Assembly (NCBI RefSeq): GCF_018476905.1
Contig: NZ_JAHCVK010000006.1
Location: 105,590-169,589, forward strand
Length of the DNA stretch: 64,000 nt
Direction: 5' to 3'
Source of the DNA: Geomobilimonas luticola
GTDB taxonomy: Bacteria > Desulfobacterota > Desulfuromonadia > Geobacterales > Geobacteraceae
Of the stretch, positions 44,066 to 53,952 are shown piece by piece (position 1 is the first letter of the stretch; each line of letters begins with the position of its first letter). Under the pieces are notes generated by a model. The model did no database searches and had not been told where the DNA came from. It saw only the letters and a program-made list of their open reading frames with translations. The position numbers and the translations under genes are program-made.

Positions 44066-45994
44066 TCAGCTCCACGATACCGCGTGGGGGGAATTGTCGC
44101 CATATGATTTGTTGTAATAGCTGATCAGCGCCTCAACCAGGCGACGGTCGAAATGCCTCCCCCCCTCTTCCCGCAGCAACCGGAAAGCCTCCTCGATGGT
44201 CATGGGGTCGCGGTAGTGGCGCTTGGCGGTAATCGCCTCGAAGAAGTCCGCTACGGCGATTATCCTGGCCCCCAGGGGGATTTCCTTCCCCCTGAGCCCC
44301 TGCGGGTAGCCGCTCCCGTCGATCTTTTCATGGTGGGAACCGGCTATTTCCGGCACCTTGCTGAACACTCCCTCGAAACTGATCTGTTCCAGGATCTCCC
44401 TGGTTTTGTACGAGTGGGTCTTGACGATCTCGTACTCGTCATCGGTCAGCATGCCGTTCTTCTTGAGGATGGCGTCGGGAACGCCGATCTTGCCGTAATC
44501 ATGGAGCAGCGCCGCCACCCGGATCAGCTCCCGGTGCTCGCCGGAAAGCCCCAGTTCCGAGCAGATGCCGAGCGCATACTCGGTCACTTTTTCGGAATGA
44601 CCTGCCGTAAGGGGATCGCGGGCGTCGATGCTGGCCGCCATGACCTTCAGGATCGACCGGAACTGTCGACCCCGGGCATCGATCAGGTCGGCGTTGCGGA
44701 TGCTGATGCCGATCACCGGTGCAATACCCATCAGGAGGCTCATGTCGCTCTGCAGGAGAGGCCGTTTTGACTTGAGGTGGTCAACGGCAAGGACACCGAG
44801 CCCTTCATCTTCACAGACGATGGGACAGCAGATGAACGACTGGGCGCCGAGCTTGTTGACGAAGGCGAGACTGCGGGGGGAAAGGTCCCCCTCGATTTCG
44901 TTCACATCGTTGATGAGGAGCGGCCGCTGCTCCCGCAACGCCACCACGAACGCCCCTTTCGACTCAGGCCGGTTCAGGTGGAAGGCGGTTTTCTTCAGAA
45001 GACCGAGCTGCTCGTCGCTGTAGCCGAACCCGGCCCGGAACACCAGCCGGTCCTTCTCCCGGTTCGTCAGCAGGATCAGACCCCGGTCATAATCGAGCCG
45101 CTTTTCCAGAATCTGCACCACATTCGTCAGAATGTCGTCGACGTTGGTCTGCCTGCTGATGGCCTGTCCGATCTCGTTGGCCATGAGCGCATTGTTGTAG
45201 TTCATGTTGATCTGGTCGAGCAGCTGGTCGCTCGAGTTCCAGAGATTGTCCAGGCTCGTCTTCATCTCCTTCTTTTCCAGATGCTCCGCAACAAGCGTCA
45301 GCAGGAGCACGACAACGATGGCCACCGGCAAAACGGTGCCGACGGCAAACCATTTATTGACAAACAGGGAGGCGAAAACCGCAACGACCGCCAGCAAGGC
45401 CGTGGCGTTTCTCACCCTGCGCCATACCGACGAGAGATTTTTTTGCCAGGATATGGTGTAGCGGCAGACCTTCCCCCCCGCAAATATACATTCCGGGTGG
45501 TCTATGCGGGGAAGTTCATAATTGAAGATCATGGACACGGCTTCGAAGAAACCGGTCCGGTTGGCACACTGGAACGGCTCTTCCGTTACCCCCTCGTTGG
45601 GAGTGACCGTCACCTCTATCCTGTTGTCGGCTATTTTGCGGGATTCATAGCGAGATGACCGGGTGAACTTGGTCGATGCACTGCCTACCATATCGTAGGC
45701 CTTGGCGGGACCGACCAATCCCAGGACGTACTGTCGCATGACGCCGATGGCTTCGGGAGATGCAGCGAATCTGCCGGCTTCCCGTGCAATATCCGTATTG
45801 CCGGTCAGTTTTTTGAGCCGCTCGTGGAAGAGGTTTATCTGTTCCTGGGTGAACCAGTGCCCCTGGTCCGCCACCTCGTAAGGTTTCATGCCGGCAAACC
45901 CCAGCAGGTCCCCGATATTGATGTAGCTGTACCGCCGCTTTATCAGCTTGATGTAGGTATCCACAATCCGGCTGTTGTACAAGGGTTTAGGCAT
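44066..45994 (-). CDS. GAF and HD-GYP domain protein
   Basis: A 642-residue probable cyclic-di-GMP phosphodiesterase. An N-terminal sensory domain of about 185 residues (VDTYIKLIKRRYSYINIGDL ... CIFAGGKVCRYTISW), reminiscent of heme-NO/V4R-like folds, precedes two transmembrane helices (about 198-240), a coiled linker, a GAF domain (about 275-435), and HD-GYP (about 455-625) with HDYGKIGVPD, HHEKIDGSGYP and ITAKRHYRDP. All HD-GYP metal ligands appear present. It runs in the same direction as the PilZ gene 30 nt upstream, pairing a likely degrader with a likely effector of the same messenger. Confidence 0.92.
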   Translation of the reverse strand: MPKPLYNSRIVDTYIKLIKRRYSYINIGDLLGFAGMKPYEVADQGHWFTQEQINLFHERLKKLTGNTDIAREAGRFAASPEAIGVMRQYVLGLVGPAKAYDMVGSASTKFTRSSRYESRKIADNRIEVTVTPNEGVTEEPFQCANRTGFFEAVSMIFNYELPRIDHPECIFAGGKVCRYTISWQKNLSSVWRRVRNATALLAVVAVFASLFVNKWFAVGTVLPVAIVVVLLLTLVAEHLEKKEMKTSLDNLWNSSDQLLDQINMNYNNALMANEIGQAISRQTNVDDILTNVVQILEKRLDYDRGLILLTNREKDRLVFRAGFGYSDEQLGLLKKTAFHLNRPESKGAFVVALREQRPLLINDVNEIEGDLSPRSLAFVNKLGAQSFICCPIVCEDEGLGVLAVDHLKSKRPLLQSDMSLLMGIAPVIGISIRNADLIDARGRQFRSILKVMAASIDARDPLTAGHSEKVTEYALGICSELGLSGEHRELIRVAALLHDYGKIGVPDAILKKNGMLTDDEYEIVKTHSYKTREILEQISFEGVFSKVPEIAGSHHEKIDGSGYPQGLRGKEIPLGARIIAVADFFEAITAKRHYRDPMTIEEAFRLLREEGGRHFDRRLVEALISYYNKSYGDNSPHAVSWS

Positions 45995-46024
45995 ATAAGA
46001 GTCCGTTGACTGATGCAGTTCCGG

Positions 46025-48079
46025 CTAAATACCGAACTTGTTCGTCTGCAGGAGATGTTCCATGAACTTCAGGTAGTCGTCGGTATAGAGCAAATTCAAT
46101 ACCCACATGTTGTATATCTTGTCGTAGGAGATGTTGTTGGCATCCGCATAGGTCACCGGGTAGACAAGCACCGGAACGTCATCCTTGTTGAATTTGAGGG
46201 TAAGGCACGACAGCATCAGCTGAAGCATCTCACGGGGGAAATCCGCCTCATCCACCACAAAAATTTTTATGCAGTTGGTCAGGTCGGACAGGTTGAGCCC
46301 CACATCCGAAATGACAACCATGATAATGGCCTTGAGGATTCCGTCCCTGGTGACGGAAAAGAGATGGCGCTCCCTTTTGAACCCCAGCTGACGATACTCC
46401 TCGTCGAGATCACCGCAGTCGAGCATGGCGGGTTCGAGGTCCATGGCGTGGAGCATGAGACCCCCGGAACGGTGGGCGTAAAAGGCCTCCAGCTCAAGCA
46501 GGTCCTCCGGCTGGGTTCTGCCCAGCGCCCACGGTCCGGAAATATCCCATTCCGTGTCGTAGGTCCGCTGGTAATGGAAATAGGCGAAGCTGTCGATGGA
46601 GCATTTCCGGGGATCATCGATCGCCGCCGCACACCCGCCGAAGAACTTACGCGGAAACTTGTTGTCGGGACGGAAATAACCGGCAATGTAGTTCATGTGG
46701 GCAGAGTAGAGGTTGCTCGCGTCATTGATATAGCGCGACAACTGACTCAGCACCACCAGCCCCGCCCGGTTGAAACTCGATCGGCTGGCGGCGTGATGGT
46801 GGTTGATCCAGGTATTCTCATAAAAACGGAGGGTGGAGAAATGCCCGTAAATCTTGCCGTTTTCCTGGTAGATAAAGTGCCGGGCGATATTCGGATGCTG
46901 GGTGTAGAGTTTTTCGTAGGTAGCCTTCAACTGTTCCTTGTTGGCCTGGATGAAGGCGTATTTCTGGGGGTAGATGAATCCCGTCTCAAAGAAGAAGTTC
47001 CAGAGCGCATCCATGTCCACGGTGTTGCAGATGTAGGATGACTTGTCCTTTGCCTGGTGCAGAAGCGCCAGCATGCGAACGTGGTCGTGCATGTCCATGT
47101 CGAGGATGGCAAAACCGGTCTTTATCCGGGGGGTATCCCCTTTGCCGTTGCACCTCGTTCGATACACGACCTGGGCCTTGCATGAAAAACTGAAGCTGCC
47201 GGCGAAGTTGAGCGAAAGGTCGGGGATGATCATTCCCGGCAGCAGGACGGAATTCTCCTCATCCTCCTCCACGGAAAAGCCCGAGCCGGACAGGTCGATG
47301 ATTTTCAGGTCGAATTTCTTACCGATGAAAGGATGCCGTAACACGACGTTGGGGGAAGGGACCAGTACCTGCCGGGCACTCCGGAACTCCTTGGCCTTGA
47401 ATCTGCTGATCTGCTGGTTGAGCGGTTCAAGCACATAGGTCCTGCTTTGCTGGTCGAGAGTCTGCTTGAGAATCCTGCATTCTCCGGAGTACAATGTCTC
47501 CCCCGCAACCGAAAGGATGAGATTTACCGGAGAGTGGGCATTGATCCACTGGTAGGTCTGGGGGGGGGAAACTGCCACTTCTACCCGGAGAGAGAGAGCG
47601 CTGAAATCCACGAGCGTCCCCCGGAACAGGGCGCTGCTCTGGATAAACTGTGCTTCAATCCCTTCGCACTGATGCCGGCAGGCCTTGCGGGAACTGATTT
47701 CCTGGCAGGTTTCCGGCAACAGGAAACGGATTCCCGTTTCAGTGATTGCAGCCACTTCCGGCTTTACGACAAAGAGTTTTCGTTCATCGGAAATAAGGAG
47801 ATGTTGAAACTCGTAGGCTTGCAACTGACGATGGGCGACTTCCACGTCGGCCCACGTGCAGTCGAGAGTGCTGCCGGTGCAGGGTTGGGGTTTTGCGGCG
47901 AGGGATACGGTGCGGTCGTACCGCGTGTGCTTGAAGACTAACTGGAGAGTGCCATCCTGGAAATTTATGAAATTGAGTTTGTTGATCAGGAGCTTTTTGC
48001 CGACACTCTTTCCTTCGCCCTGGTCATGGTCCGTAAACGCAGGATGAATAAGGCGGGGAAATTGCTGCGCAAGAGTCAT
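46025..48079 (-). CDS. PilZ-domain protein with C-terminal acyltransferase-like region
   Basis: A 684-residue cytoplasmic protein. After an N-terminal domain (1-150), a PilZ-like part at about 235-340 shows RFKAKEFRSARQ and DLSGSGFSV (RxxxR and D/NxSxxG), the cyclic-di-GMP contacts. The rest (about 360-684) looks like a tandem GNAT-like fold: QENGKIYGHFSTLRFYENTW, then SVTRDGILKAIIMVVISDVG. ATG at 48079 follows GTGAGG. It is first of a two-gene unit with the HD-GYP protein. A messenger-controlled acyltransferase is a reasonable guess, not shown. Confidence 0.72.
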   Translation of the reverse strand: MTLAQQFPRLIHPAFTDHDQGEGKSVGKKLLINKLNFINFQDGTLQLVFKHTRYDRTVSLAAKPQPCTGSTLDCTWADVEVAHRQLQAYEFQHLLISDERKLFVVKPEVAAITETGIRFLLPETCQEISSRKACRHQCEGIEAQFIQSSALFRGTLVDFSALSLRVEVAVSPPQTYQWINAHSPVNLILSVAGETLYSGECRILKQTLDQQSRTYVLEPLNQQISRFKAKEFRSARQVLVPSPNVVLRHPFIGKKFDLKIIDLSGSGFSVEEDEENSVLLPGMIIPDLSLNFAGSFSFSCKAQVVYRTRCNGKGDTPRIKTGFAILDMDMHDHVRMLALLHQAKDKSSYICNTVDMDALWNFFFETGFIYPQKYAFIQANKEQLKATYEKLYTQHPNIARHFIYQENGKIYGHFSTLRFYENTWINHHHAASRSSFNRAGLVVLSQLSRYINDASNLYSAHMNYIAGYFRPDNKFPRKFFGGCAAAIDDPRKCSIDSFAYFHYQRTYDTEWDISGPWALGRTQPEDLLELEAFYAHRSGGLMLHAMDLEPAMLDCGDLDEEYRQLGFKRERHLFSVTRDGILKAIIMVVISDVGLNLSDLTNCIKIFVVDEADFPREMLQLMLSCLTLKFNKDDVPVLVYPVTYADANNISYDKIYNMWVLNLLYTDDYLKFMEHLLQTNKFGI

Positions 48080-48373
48080 GCTCACCTCACTCCATTGACC
48101 AGCACGATACGTCGAAGCTTACCTACGGTATTCATTCACGTAGTGGCAGGTGCCGATCACTGCTCCTGATTACCCTGCACAAAGCCAAATAACCAGCCCT
48201 CGTATCTGTTACCCATTGAAATTGCTTGCAAGCTACCACAATTAACAAAGCTTTACAAGTTATAACTATGGGATAAATAGTAAAAAAATTATTTTACCTT
48301 CATTTGCCTGGACCAATATTATTTCACCGCCAATGCATTGCGCGACGCGAAAAAACAGAAGCATCCTTTCTCC
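48080..48373. other. AT-rich gap, no gene seen
   Basis: About 294 nt, with the part from 48220 to 48330 very AT-rich (TAAAAAAATTATTTTACC). It must hold the promoter of the PilZ gene, but no box pair stands out. Confidence 0.5.
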
Positions 48374-49531
48374 TCACCGTTCGGCGAGACGCCGGAAGTA
48401 TTCATGGCGGCACCAGTTTTCCACCTCGACCATTAACCGGAAAGCCTCGGCAAAGTCCTGGCGACCGGTGGTGAATACCCCGTGACCGTAGACGAGGGCA
48501 CGGCCGGACTCACCGATAACCGGCGGCACCCGCTTTGCCAGCCCCCCTGCCCCGATCTCCCCCGCCACCACCGGCGTGCCACCGAGGATGCGCACGTGGG
48601 GGCAGTCACGCCAGCAGTCCGTGATCTCGCACCCTTCCCGTTCGCACTGCATGCTCATTACCACGGAAAACTTCGGGTGTCCGTGGAGGATGACCCGGGC
48701 GTCGCTGGTTTCGTAAATGCGGCGGTGCGCCGCCAGTTCGCTGGACGCGGTAATGCCGGTCGTTGAGGTGGCAGCAAAAGGAACCGGGTCGATACAGCCG
48801 TCAAGTTCGTCGAGACTGGCCGCGGTCTGGGAGATGTAGATCATGTCATCGCCGCGGCAGGAGATGTTGCCGAAGAAGGAGTCCACCAAGCCGCGTTCCA
48901 CGGTATAGCGCCCCACCGTTGTCACCTCGGAAAGGATGAGCGCGGGCTCGGTCAGCGGCCCAGGGCGAAACACCAGGCCATCGGCGGTAAGCGGCCTGAG
49001 CCAGTCGCTCCGGAACCCTTCCAGGGCCTCCCGCTCGCCGGGAAGCAGAAAACCGCCGGTGAGCAGGTCCTGGAGATATTTGACGAACACGGCATGAAAC
49101 ACGGAAGAATAGTTTATATAGGCCTGCTCCACCGTAACCGCACCGACGGCGACGATCCCCACTCCTTCCACGATCACCCCTTTACGGTTCCCCAGCAACC
49201 GGGCCAGGAGTTCCGGGCCGCCGGCCGCGAATTCGTCACTGCGGACAAAGGGGATATCGTGGAGAAAGGTACGGGTTTCGGTATCGCGGGGAATGATGAG
49301 CGATTGGTCGGAAGTGCGCCGCACGATGAAGTCGGCAAAAGGGAGAGACGGACGTGCGGCCACCAGGCCGAGGGCGTCGAGCCGACCGAGCACGTCTCCC
49401 GCCAGTTGTGCCAGGTAAGGTTCTCCAGCGGTTAGCAGGTGGTCGTCCTGAGCAGCAAAGGCTATCCAGCCATGCAAAGCCGACCGGTCAGCAACCAGCT
49501 TGCGGGTATATTTGGCAATCTGATCGTACAT
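48374..49531 (-). CDS. Class II aldolase/adducin-like protein, duplicated
   Basis: A 385-residue protein. The C-terminal half (about 180-380) is a class II aldolase/adducin domain: FFGNISCRGDDMIYISQTAA, zinc-ligand HGHPKF (about 280) and YGHGVFTTG (late His). The N-terminal half (about 60-150, RRTSDQSLIIPR, VIVEGVGIVAVG) looks like a second, decayed copy. A Cys-rich insert (CEREGCEITDCWRDC) follows the first zinc site. It could be an aldolase, epimerase or dehydratase of sugar phosphates. The AOR gene lies upstream of it on the same strand, 153 nt away. Confidence 0.8.
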   Translation of the reverse strand: MYDQIAKYTRKLVADRSALHGWIAFAAQDDHLLTAGEPYLAQLAGDVLGRLDALGLVAARPSLPFADFIVRRTSDQSLIIPRDTETRTFLHDIPFVRSDEFAAGGPELLARLLGNRKGVIVEGVGIVAVGAVTVEQAYINYSSVFHAVFVKYLQDLLTGGFLLPGEREALEGFRSDWLRPLTADGLVFRPGPLTEPALILSEVTTVGRYTVERGLVDSFFGNISCRGDDMIYISQTAASLDELDGCIDPVPFAATSTTGITASSELAAHRRIYETSDARVILHGHPKFSVVMSMQCEREGCEITDCWRDCPHVRILGGTPVVAGEIGAGGLAKRVPPVIGESGRALVYGHGVFTTGRQDFAEAFRLMVEVENWCRHEYFRRLAER

Positions 49532-49684
49532 ACTTACCTATACATAACCATATTATCTTGCCAAGGCATCCCGCCTGGCACATTACCGCAACCGTCACTG
49601 ATACATACGCATTTCCGGTATGTTGGAATAAACATGTTGAACCTGTTGATTAACGCCGGACATCCCGCCACAACGTCGACGCCA

Positions 49685-51427
49685 TCAGGGCAATTTCTCC
49701 AGGAAGCGCGGGTCGGCAAAGGTCCCCGCCGGCGTGAGGCCGCGTATCCGGTAATATTTCTGCAATTCCTCGTCGAAACGGGCACGGTCGATGGCCGGCA
49801 CCTCAATGCCGTCGCCGCCGGAGCCGGGTTCGACATAGAACCGTTCGGGGAGCAGGTCGTCGGCCACGGAAAAACCGTTGGCACAGTTGTAGAAACGTTC
49901 CGTGAGATATATCCGTTCGCCGGTCTCCCCCAGGGACTGGGGGGAATACTCGATGCCGGTGGCGGCGGAGAGAAGTTCGGCATACTCCTCCAGTGTCGCA
50001 CCGAGGAAGGAGAACGTGCAGGCCATCAGCGAATCCACCGCGGCGTTGGTGTCCTCTGCAATCTTGATGATGCGTCCCTTGCCGGAGAAGGAGAAACGGT
50101 CGGTGGCCACCGGCTTGCGGAGGATCTCGTGGGACAGGGGGTAGGCACGCAGATGACACCCCCCCCGGTTGCTGGTGCAGTAGGCCAGCGCCATGCCGTA
50201 GGCGCCACGGGGGTCGTAGGCGGGAAGCTCCAGGGACTTGACGCTCATGGAAAGGCCGGGGTTCCCCAGTTGTTCAGCGACCCGGCGTGAGCCGAGGGCG
50301 AGCAGTGCCCCATCCCCCCGCCGGTGGCCGATGTCGGCCAGGAGCCCCGGCAGTTCATCCGCCGCCGGGAACCGGCCCCGCCCCTCTCCCCAGGCGGAGA
50401 GAGTCGCACCGGCGGAGACGGGATCGAGACCGAGCTCGTTGCAAACGGTGTTGGCACGCACAATAGCGGCAAGGTTCGAAATGCCATTCAGCGCGCCGAA
50501 ATGGGAGAGCGCCTCGTACTCCGGCAGGTACTCGCCCCGGGGTGTCAGCTTCAGACACTGGATCGGGCAACCGGAGCATCCCCCTTTTTGAGCCCCGTAT
50601 TCCCGGCGGATGGCCGGCCCCGAATAGTTGCGGGATTCGGGGAAGTACGTCCGGCGGAAGTTCTCCGTGGGAACCATGCGGCGCTGGTTAACCAGGTCCA
50701 CCAGGGCCGGCGTCCCGTACTCGGCAATCCCCAGCTCGCCGAAGATGATCGGCGAAGCACGGAACAGGCGCAGCACATCCTGGCATGCGAGTTGGAACCG
50801 TTGCCGGTCGGCAATGGTGGTCACGGACCGGGCGCCGTCCACCACGACCGCCTTGAGACGCTTGTGCCCCATGACCGCGCCGAGCCCCCCCCGCCCCCCC
50901 CCGTTTCCCTCCCCGACCATGATGTTGGCGAAGAGGACGCCGTTCTCCCCCGCCGGACCGATGGCGGCGACGCTGCCGGCGTCGGCCAGGGTGGCGATGG
51001 TTTCTGGAACCGTTTTCCCCCACAGCGCGTCAGCCGGCACCAGCTCGGCCGTGTCACCATTGATACGGAGAACCACCGGGCGGGGACTGGCTCCGGATAG
51101 GAACAGGGCATCGAAACCGGCGCTCTTCATCTGCCGGGGGAAGCGGCCGCCGGAGGAACAGTCGCAGATCGTCCCCGTGAGGGGTGAGCGGGAAACCACC
51201 GCCAGCCGGTCGGTGGTGGGTGCAGTGGTGCCACAGAGGGGACCGGCGGCGAAGATGAGGGGCATCTCCGGTGCAAAGGGGTCGAGGGTGTGGAAGCCGC
51301 GCATGAGCCTCACCCCGAGACCGCGCCCCCCCAGATAGGCATGGAGGAATTCGGCGGGCAGGGTTTCGCGCCAGAGGCGGCCGCTCGTCAGATCGACCTT
51401 CAGGATTGTGCCGGTCCAGCCGTTCAT
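49685..51427 (-). CDS. aor: Aldehyde:ferredoxin oxidoreductase, tungsten type
   Basis: A 580-residue enzyme oxidising aldehydes to carboxylates, or the reverse, with ferredoxin. The family N-terminus GWTGTILKVDLTSG, the pterin loops (DRLAVVSRSPLTGT; AAIGPAGENGVLFANIM), and the cluster ligands C284xxC287xxxC291 plus a later Cys (in DSLMACTF) are present. Its length is near the usual 600. The second Cys pair region (AYCTSNRGGCHLRAY) matches the AOR/FOR group. No ferredoxin gene is adjacent. Confidence 0.93.
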   Translation of the reverse strand: MNGWTGTILKVDLTSGRLWRETLPAEFLHAYLGGRGLGVRLMRGFHTLDPFAPEMPLIFAAGPLCGTTAPTTDRLAVVSRSPLTGTICDCSSGGRFPRQMKSAGFDALFLSGASPRPVVLRINGDTAELVPADALWGKTVPETIATLADAGSVAAIGPAGENGVLFANIMVGEGNGGGRGGLGAVMGHKRLKAVVVDGARSVTTIADRQRFQLACQDVLRLFRASPIIFGELGIAEYGTPALVDLVNQRRMVPTENFRRTYFPESRNYSGPAIRREYGAQKGGCSGCPIQCLKLTPRGEYLPEYEALSHFGALNGISNLAAIVRANTVCNELGLDPVSAGATLSAWGEGRGRFPAADELPGLLADIGHRRGDGALLALGSRRVAEQLGNPGLSMSVKSLELPAYDPRGAYGMALAYCTSNRGGCHLRAYPLSHEILRKPVATDRFSFSGKGRIIKIAEDTNAAVDSLMACTFSFLGATLEEYAELLSAATGIEYSPQSLGETGERIYLTERFYNCANGFSVADDLLPERFYVEPGSGGDGIEVPAIDRARFDEELQKYYRIRGLTPAGTFADPRFLEKLP

Positions 51428-51491
51428 AGTCCATCAACCTCGAAGGGCCGCCGAAAGGCAGCCCCGAGTAAAAAACCAGCACCCATTACGG

Positions 51492-52571
51492 CTAGAGATA
51501 CTCTTTCCGTCCCTGCCGCTCCAGTTCCTCGACAATTTTCTTCACATCCTGCGCCCTTTCCTTGGGGCAGACCAGCAGTGCGTCGGGACAGTCCACCACC
51601 ACCAGGTCGCGCACGCCGATCAGGGCCGCCACCTTGTCGCTGCCGTAAACCAGGCAGCCGGTTGCATCGATCGTCACCAGCTGTCGGGTGTTGATAGCCA
51701 GATTCCCGTCATCATCCCCGGGAATCACCTCCGGCAGGGCGTTCCAGCTCCCCACATCGCTCCAGCCGAAATTGGTCGGAATGACCATCACGTTATCCGC
51801 CTTCTCCATTACGCCGAAATCGATGGACTCAGGGGCAACTTCCTGGTAAAGCCTTGCAATCTGGGGCTTGAGGTCTTCCGGAGCCCAGACGTCGGCAGTG
51901 AACGTCAACTCGGCGAGGCGAGCGGCAAGTGTCGGCATGTGGGCAAGTATCTGGTCGAGGATGACATCGGCCCTCCAGACGAACATGCCGCTGTTCCAGT
52001 AGAAATTCCCCGCCGCCAGGAATGTCAGGGCCTTGTCCAGCGATGGTTTTTCAACGAAGCGGCGCACCGGATACGGGCCGTTCCCCCGCAGTTCCGCATC
52101 GGCTTCGATGTAGCCATAGCCGGTCTCCGGGCGAGTGGGGGTGATGCCGAGCGTTACCAGATACCCGTTCAGGGCCGCTTCCCTGGCCGTACGCAACGAA
52201 TCGCGAAACCCCTCTTCATCGGCTATGTAGTGATCGGCCGGCAAAACAACCATCAGGCCTGCCGGATCGTGACCGGCGATGATGGTCGCCGCCAGGCCTA
52301 TGGCCGGTGCGGTGTTGCGCCCTACCGGTTCGGCCACGATGTCGATGCGGGCAGCCTGCTGGTACTCTTCCAGTTGCCGGGCCGTCTCCCGGGACTGGAG
52401 GGCATTGGTCACGACCAGGAGCCGCTTCGGCTTCAGCGGCAGTACCCGCTCCACGGTCCGCTGCAGCATGGATTTCCCGCCAAGCACCGACATGAGCTGC
52501 TTGGGGGAATGCTGCCGCGACAGCGGCCAGAAACGGGTACCGGACCCGCCGGCAAGGATCACGATATACAT
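51492..52571 (-). CDS. manC: Mannose-1-phosphate guanylyltransferase
   Basis: Makes GDP-mannose. A 359-residue nucleotidyltransferase with LAGGSGTRFWPLSRQHSPKQ at the N-terminus, EPVGRNTAPAIGLAA and ETGYGYIEAD, then FVEKPSLDKA. It lacks the C-terminal isomerase domain of the long ManC form; that function seems to be supplied by the separate cupin gene 84 nt upstream. GAGGAGG precedes the ATG. Confidence 0.95.
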   Translation of the reverse strand: MYIVILAGGSGTRFWPLSRQHSPKQLMSVLGGKSMLQRTVERVLPLKPKRLLVVTNALQSRETARQLEEYQQAARIDIVAEPVGRNTAPAIGLAATIIAGHDPAGLMVVLPADHYIADEEGFRDSLRTAREAALNGYLVTLGITPTRPETGYGYIEADAELRGNGPYPVRRFVEKPSLDKALTFLAAGNFYWNSGMFVWRADVILDQILAHMPTLAARLAELTFTADVWAPEDLKPQIARLYQEVAPESIDFGVMEKADNVMVIPTNFGWSDVGSWNALPEVIPGDDDGNLAINTRQLVTIDATGCLVYGSDKVAALIGVRDLVVVDCPDALLVCPKERAQDVKKIVEELERQGRKEYL

Positions 52572-52655
52572 GGGGCAAACCTCCTCATTGGTGCTCGGTA
52601 CGGAGATAATGGGGGGTGCACAGAAGAAGCGGAAACGAAACGTCCGCGACAGTCG

Positions 52656-53024
52656 TCACGGTTCCGGCTCCGCAGTTGCCCTCTGGTAATCGTCCTGGTA
52701 GCGGACGATATCGTCCTCGCCAAGGTACTCGCCACTCTGCACCTCTATGATGACGAGCGTGATGAGTCCCGGGTTTTCCAGCCGGTGGGATTTCCCCACG
52801 GGGATAAACGTCGATTCATTGACGTTGACGATGAACTCCCGGTCATCGCAGGTTACCCTGGCGGTGCCGGAAACCACTATCCAGTGCTCGCTGCGGTGGT
52901 GGTGCATCTGCAGCGACAGCCGCTGGCCGGGAAGGACTTCGATCCGCTTGATCTTGTAGCTCTTGTTCTCCTCCAGGACCGTGTAGGTTCCCCAGGGGCG
53001 TTCGCCACGCTCCAACTCCATCAT
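52656..53024 (-). CDS. Mannose-6-phosphate isomerase-like cupin
   Basis: A 122-residue cupin matching the C-terminal domain of bifunctional ManC/AlgA: RPWGTYTVLEENKSYKIKRI, MHHHRSEHWIVVSGTARVT (metal His residues), and IPVGKSHRLENPG. The start is one of two adjacent ATGs (53024 or 53021) after AAGGAG. Together with manC it forms a split version of the usual fusion enzyme. Confidence 0.9.
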   Translation of the reverse strand: MMELERGERPWGTYTVLEENKSYKIKRIEVLPGQRLSLQMHHHRSEHWIVVSGTARVTCDDREFIVNVNESTFIPVGKSHRLENPGLITLVIIEVQSGEYLGEDDIVRYQDDYQRATAEPEP

Positions 53025-53059
53025 CGGACTCCTTTTTGTGCGTACATGCAGCACAGACG

Positions 53060-53896
53060 TTACTGCTTCCCACCCCGCTCGTGCAGGTACTGCCGGAGCG
53101 CCGACCGCCACGACGGGGGCTTGAATCCGGTATCCCGCGTCAATTTGCCGCAGTCGAGGACCGAGTAGAGCGGCCGCGGAGCCGGCCGGCCGAGCTCAGC
53201 CGTAGACATGGCATTCACCTTAATCGTCAACCCTGCATCTGCGAAGATCGCACGGGCAAATTCGTTCCAGGAACAGGAACCGGCATTGGCCGCATGATAC
53301 GTACCGCGACACCCCTTCTCCAGAAGGGAGCGGATGGCAAGACTGAGGTCCATGGTCCAGGTTGGAGAACCGACCTGGTCGTCCACCACCGCCAGTTCAT
53401 CCTTATCTTCGGCCAGGCGCAGCATGGTCTCGACGAAATTCCTGCCGTGCAGTCCGTAGAGCCACTGGGTGCGCACCACCAGGTGGGATGGATTGGTGCG
53501 GGCATTCTCTTCGCCCGCCAGCTTCGACTTGCCGTACACGCTGAGGGGGCCGGTCGGGTCGCCCTCGACCCAGGGGGCGTTCTTGCTGCCGTCGAACACG
53601 TAGTCCGTGCTTACCTGCACCAGGCAGGCACCGATCTGCCGGCTCACCTCGGCAAGGTTCCCCACCCCTGTGCCATTGACCGCCATTGCCAGGTCCCGCT
53701 TCGCCTCGCAGCCATCAACGTCCGTATAGGCGGCGGCGTTCACCACCGCTGTCGGCTTGAGGGTCAGGAGGACCTTGCGCACCGATTCGCCGGAGGTAAT
53801 ATCGATTTCGTCGATGTCCACCCCCCGCACATCCCCCGGCAACACCCGCAGGAGGTCCTGCCCCAGCATCCCCTTCGCCCCGACAACAAGAATCAT
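53060..53896 (-). CDS. rfbD: dTDP-4-dehydrorhamnose reductase
   Basis: Last step to dTDP-L-rhamnose. The 278-residue short-chain reductase has the NAD(P) fold start VVGAKGMLGQDLL, then VNAAAYTDVDGCE, VSTDYVFDG and the catalytic YGKSKLAGE (Tyr, Lys). ATG at 53896 after GGAGG is preferred over a longer frame start that lacks the expected Rossmann N-terminus. Confidence 0.95.
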   Translation of the reverse strand: MILVVGAKGMLGQDLLRVLPGDVRGVDIDEIDITSGESVRKVLLTLKPTAVVNAAAYTDVDGCEAKRDLAMAVNGTGVGNLAEVSRQIGACLVQVSTDYVFDGSKNAPWVEGDPTGPLSVYGKSKLAGEENARTNPSHLVVRTQWLYGLHGRNFVETMLRLAEDKDELAVVDDQVGSPTWTMDLSLAIRSLLEKGCRGTYHAANAGSCSWNEFARAIFADAGLTIKVNAMSTAELGRPAPRPLYSVLDCGKLTRDTGFKPPSWRSALRQYLHERGGKQ

Positions 53897-53952
53897 CCCT
53901 TCATTCCTCCATGCAAACCCATCGCGGGCAAGATCCCGCATTGACCGGTTTG

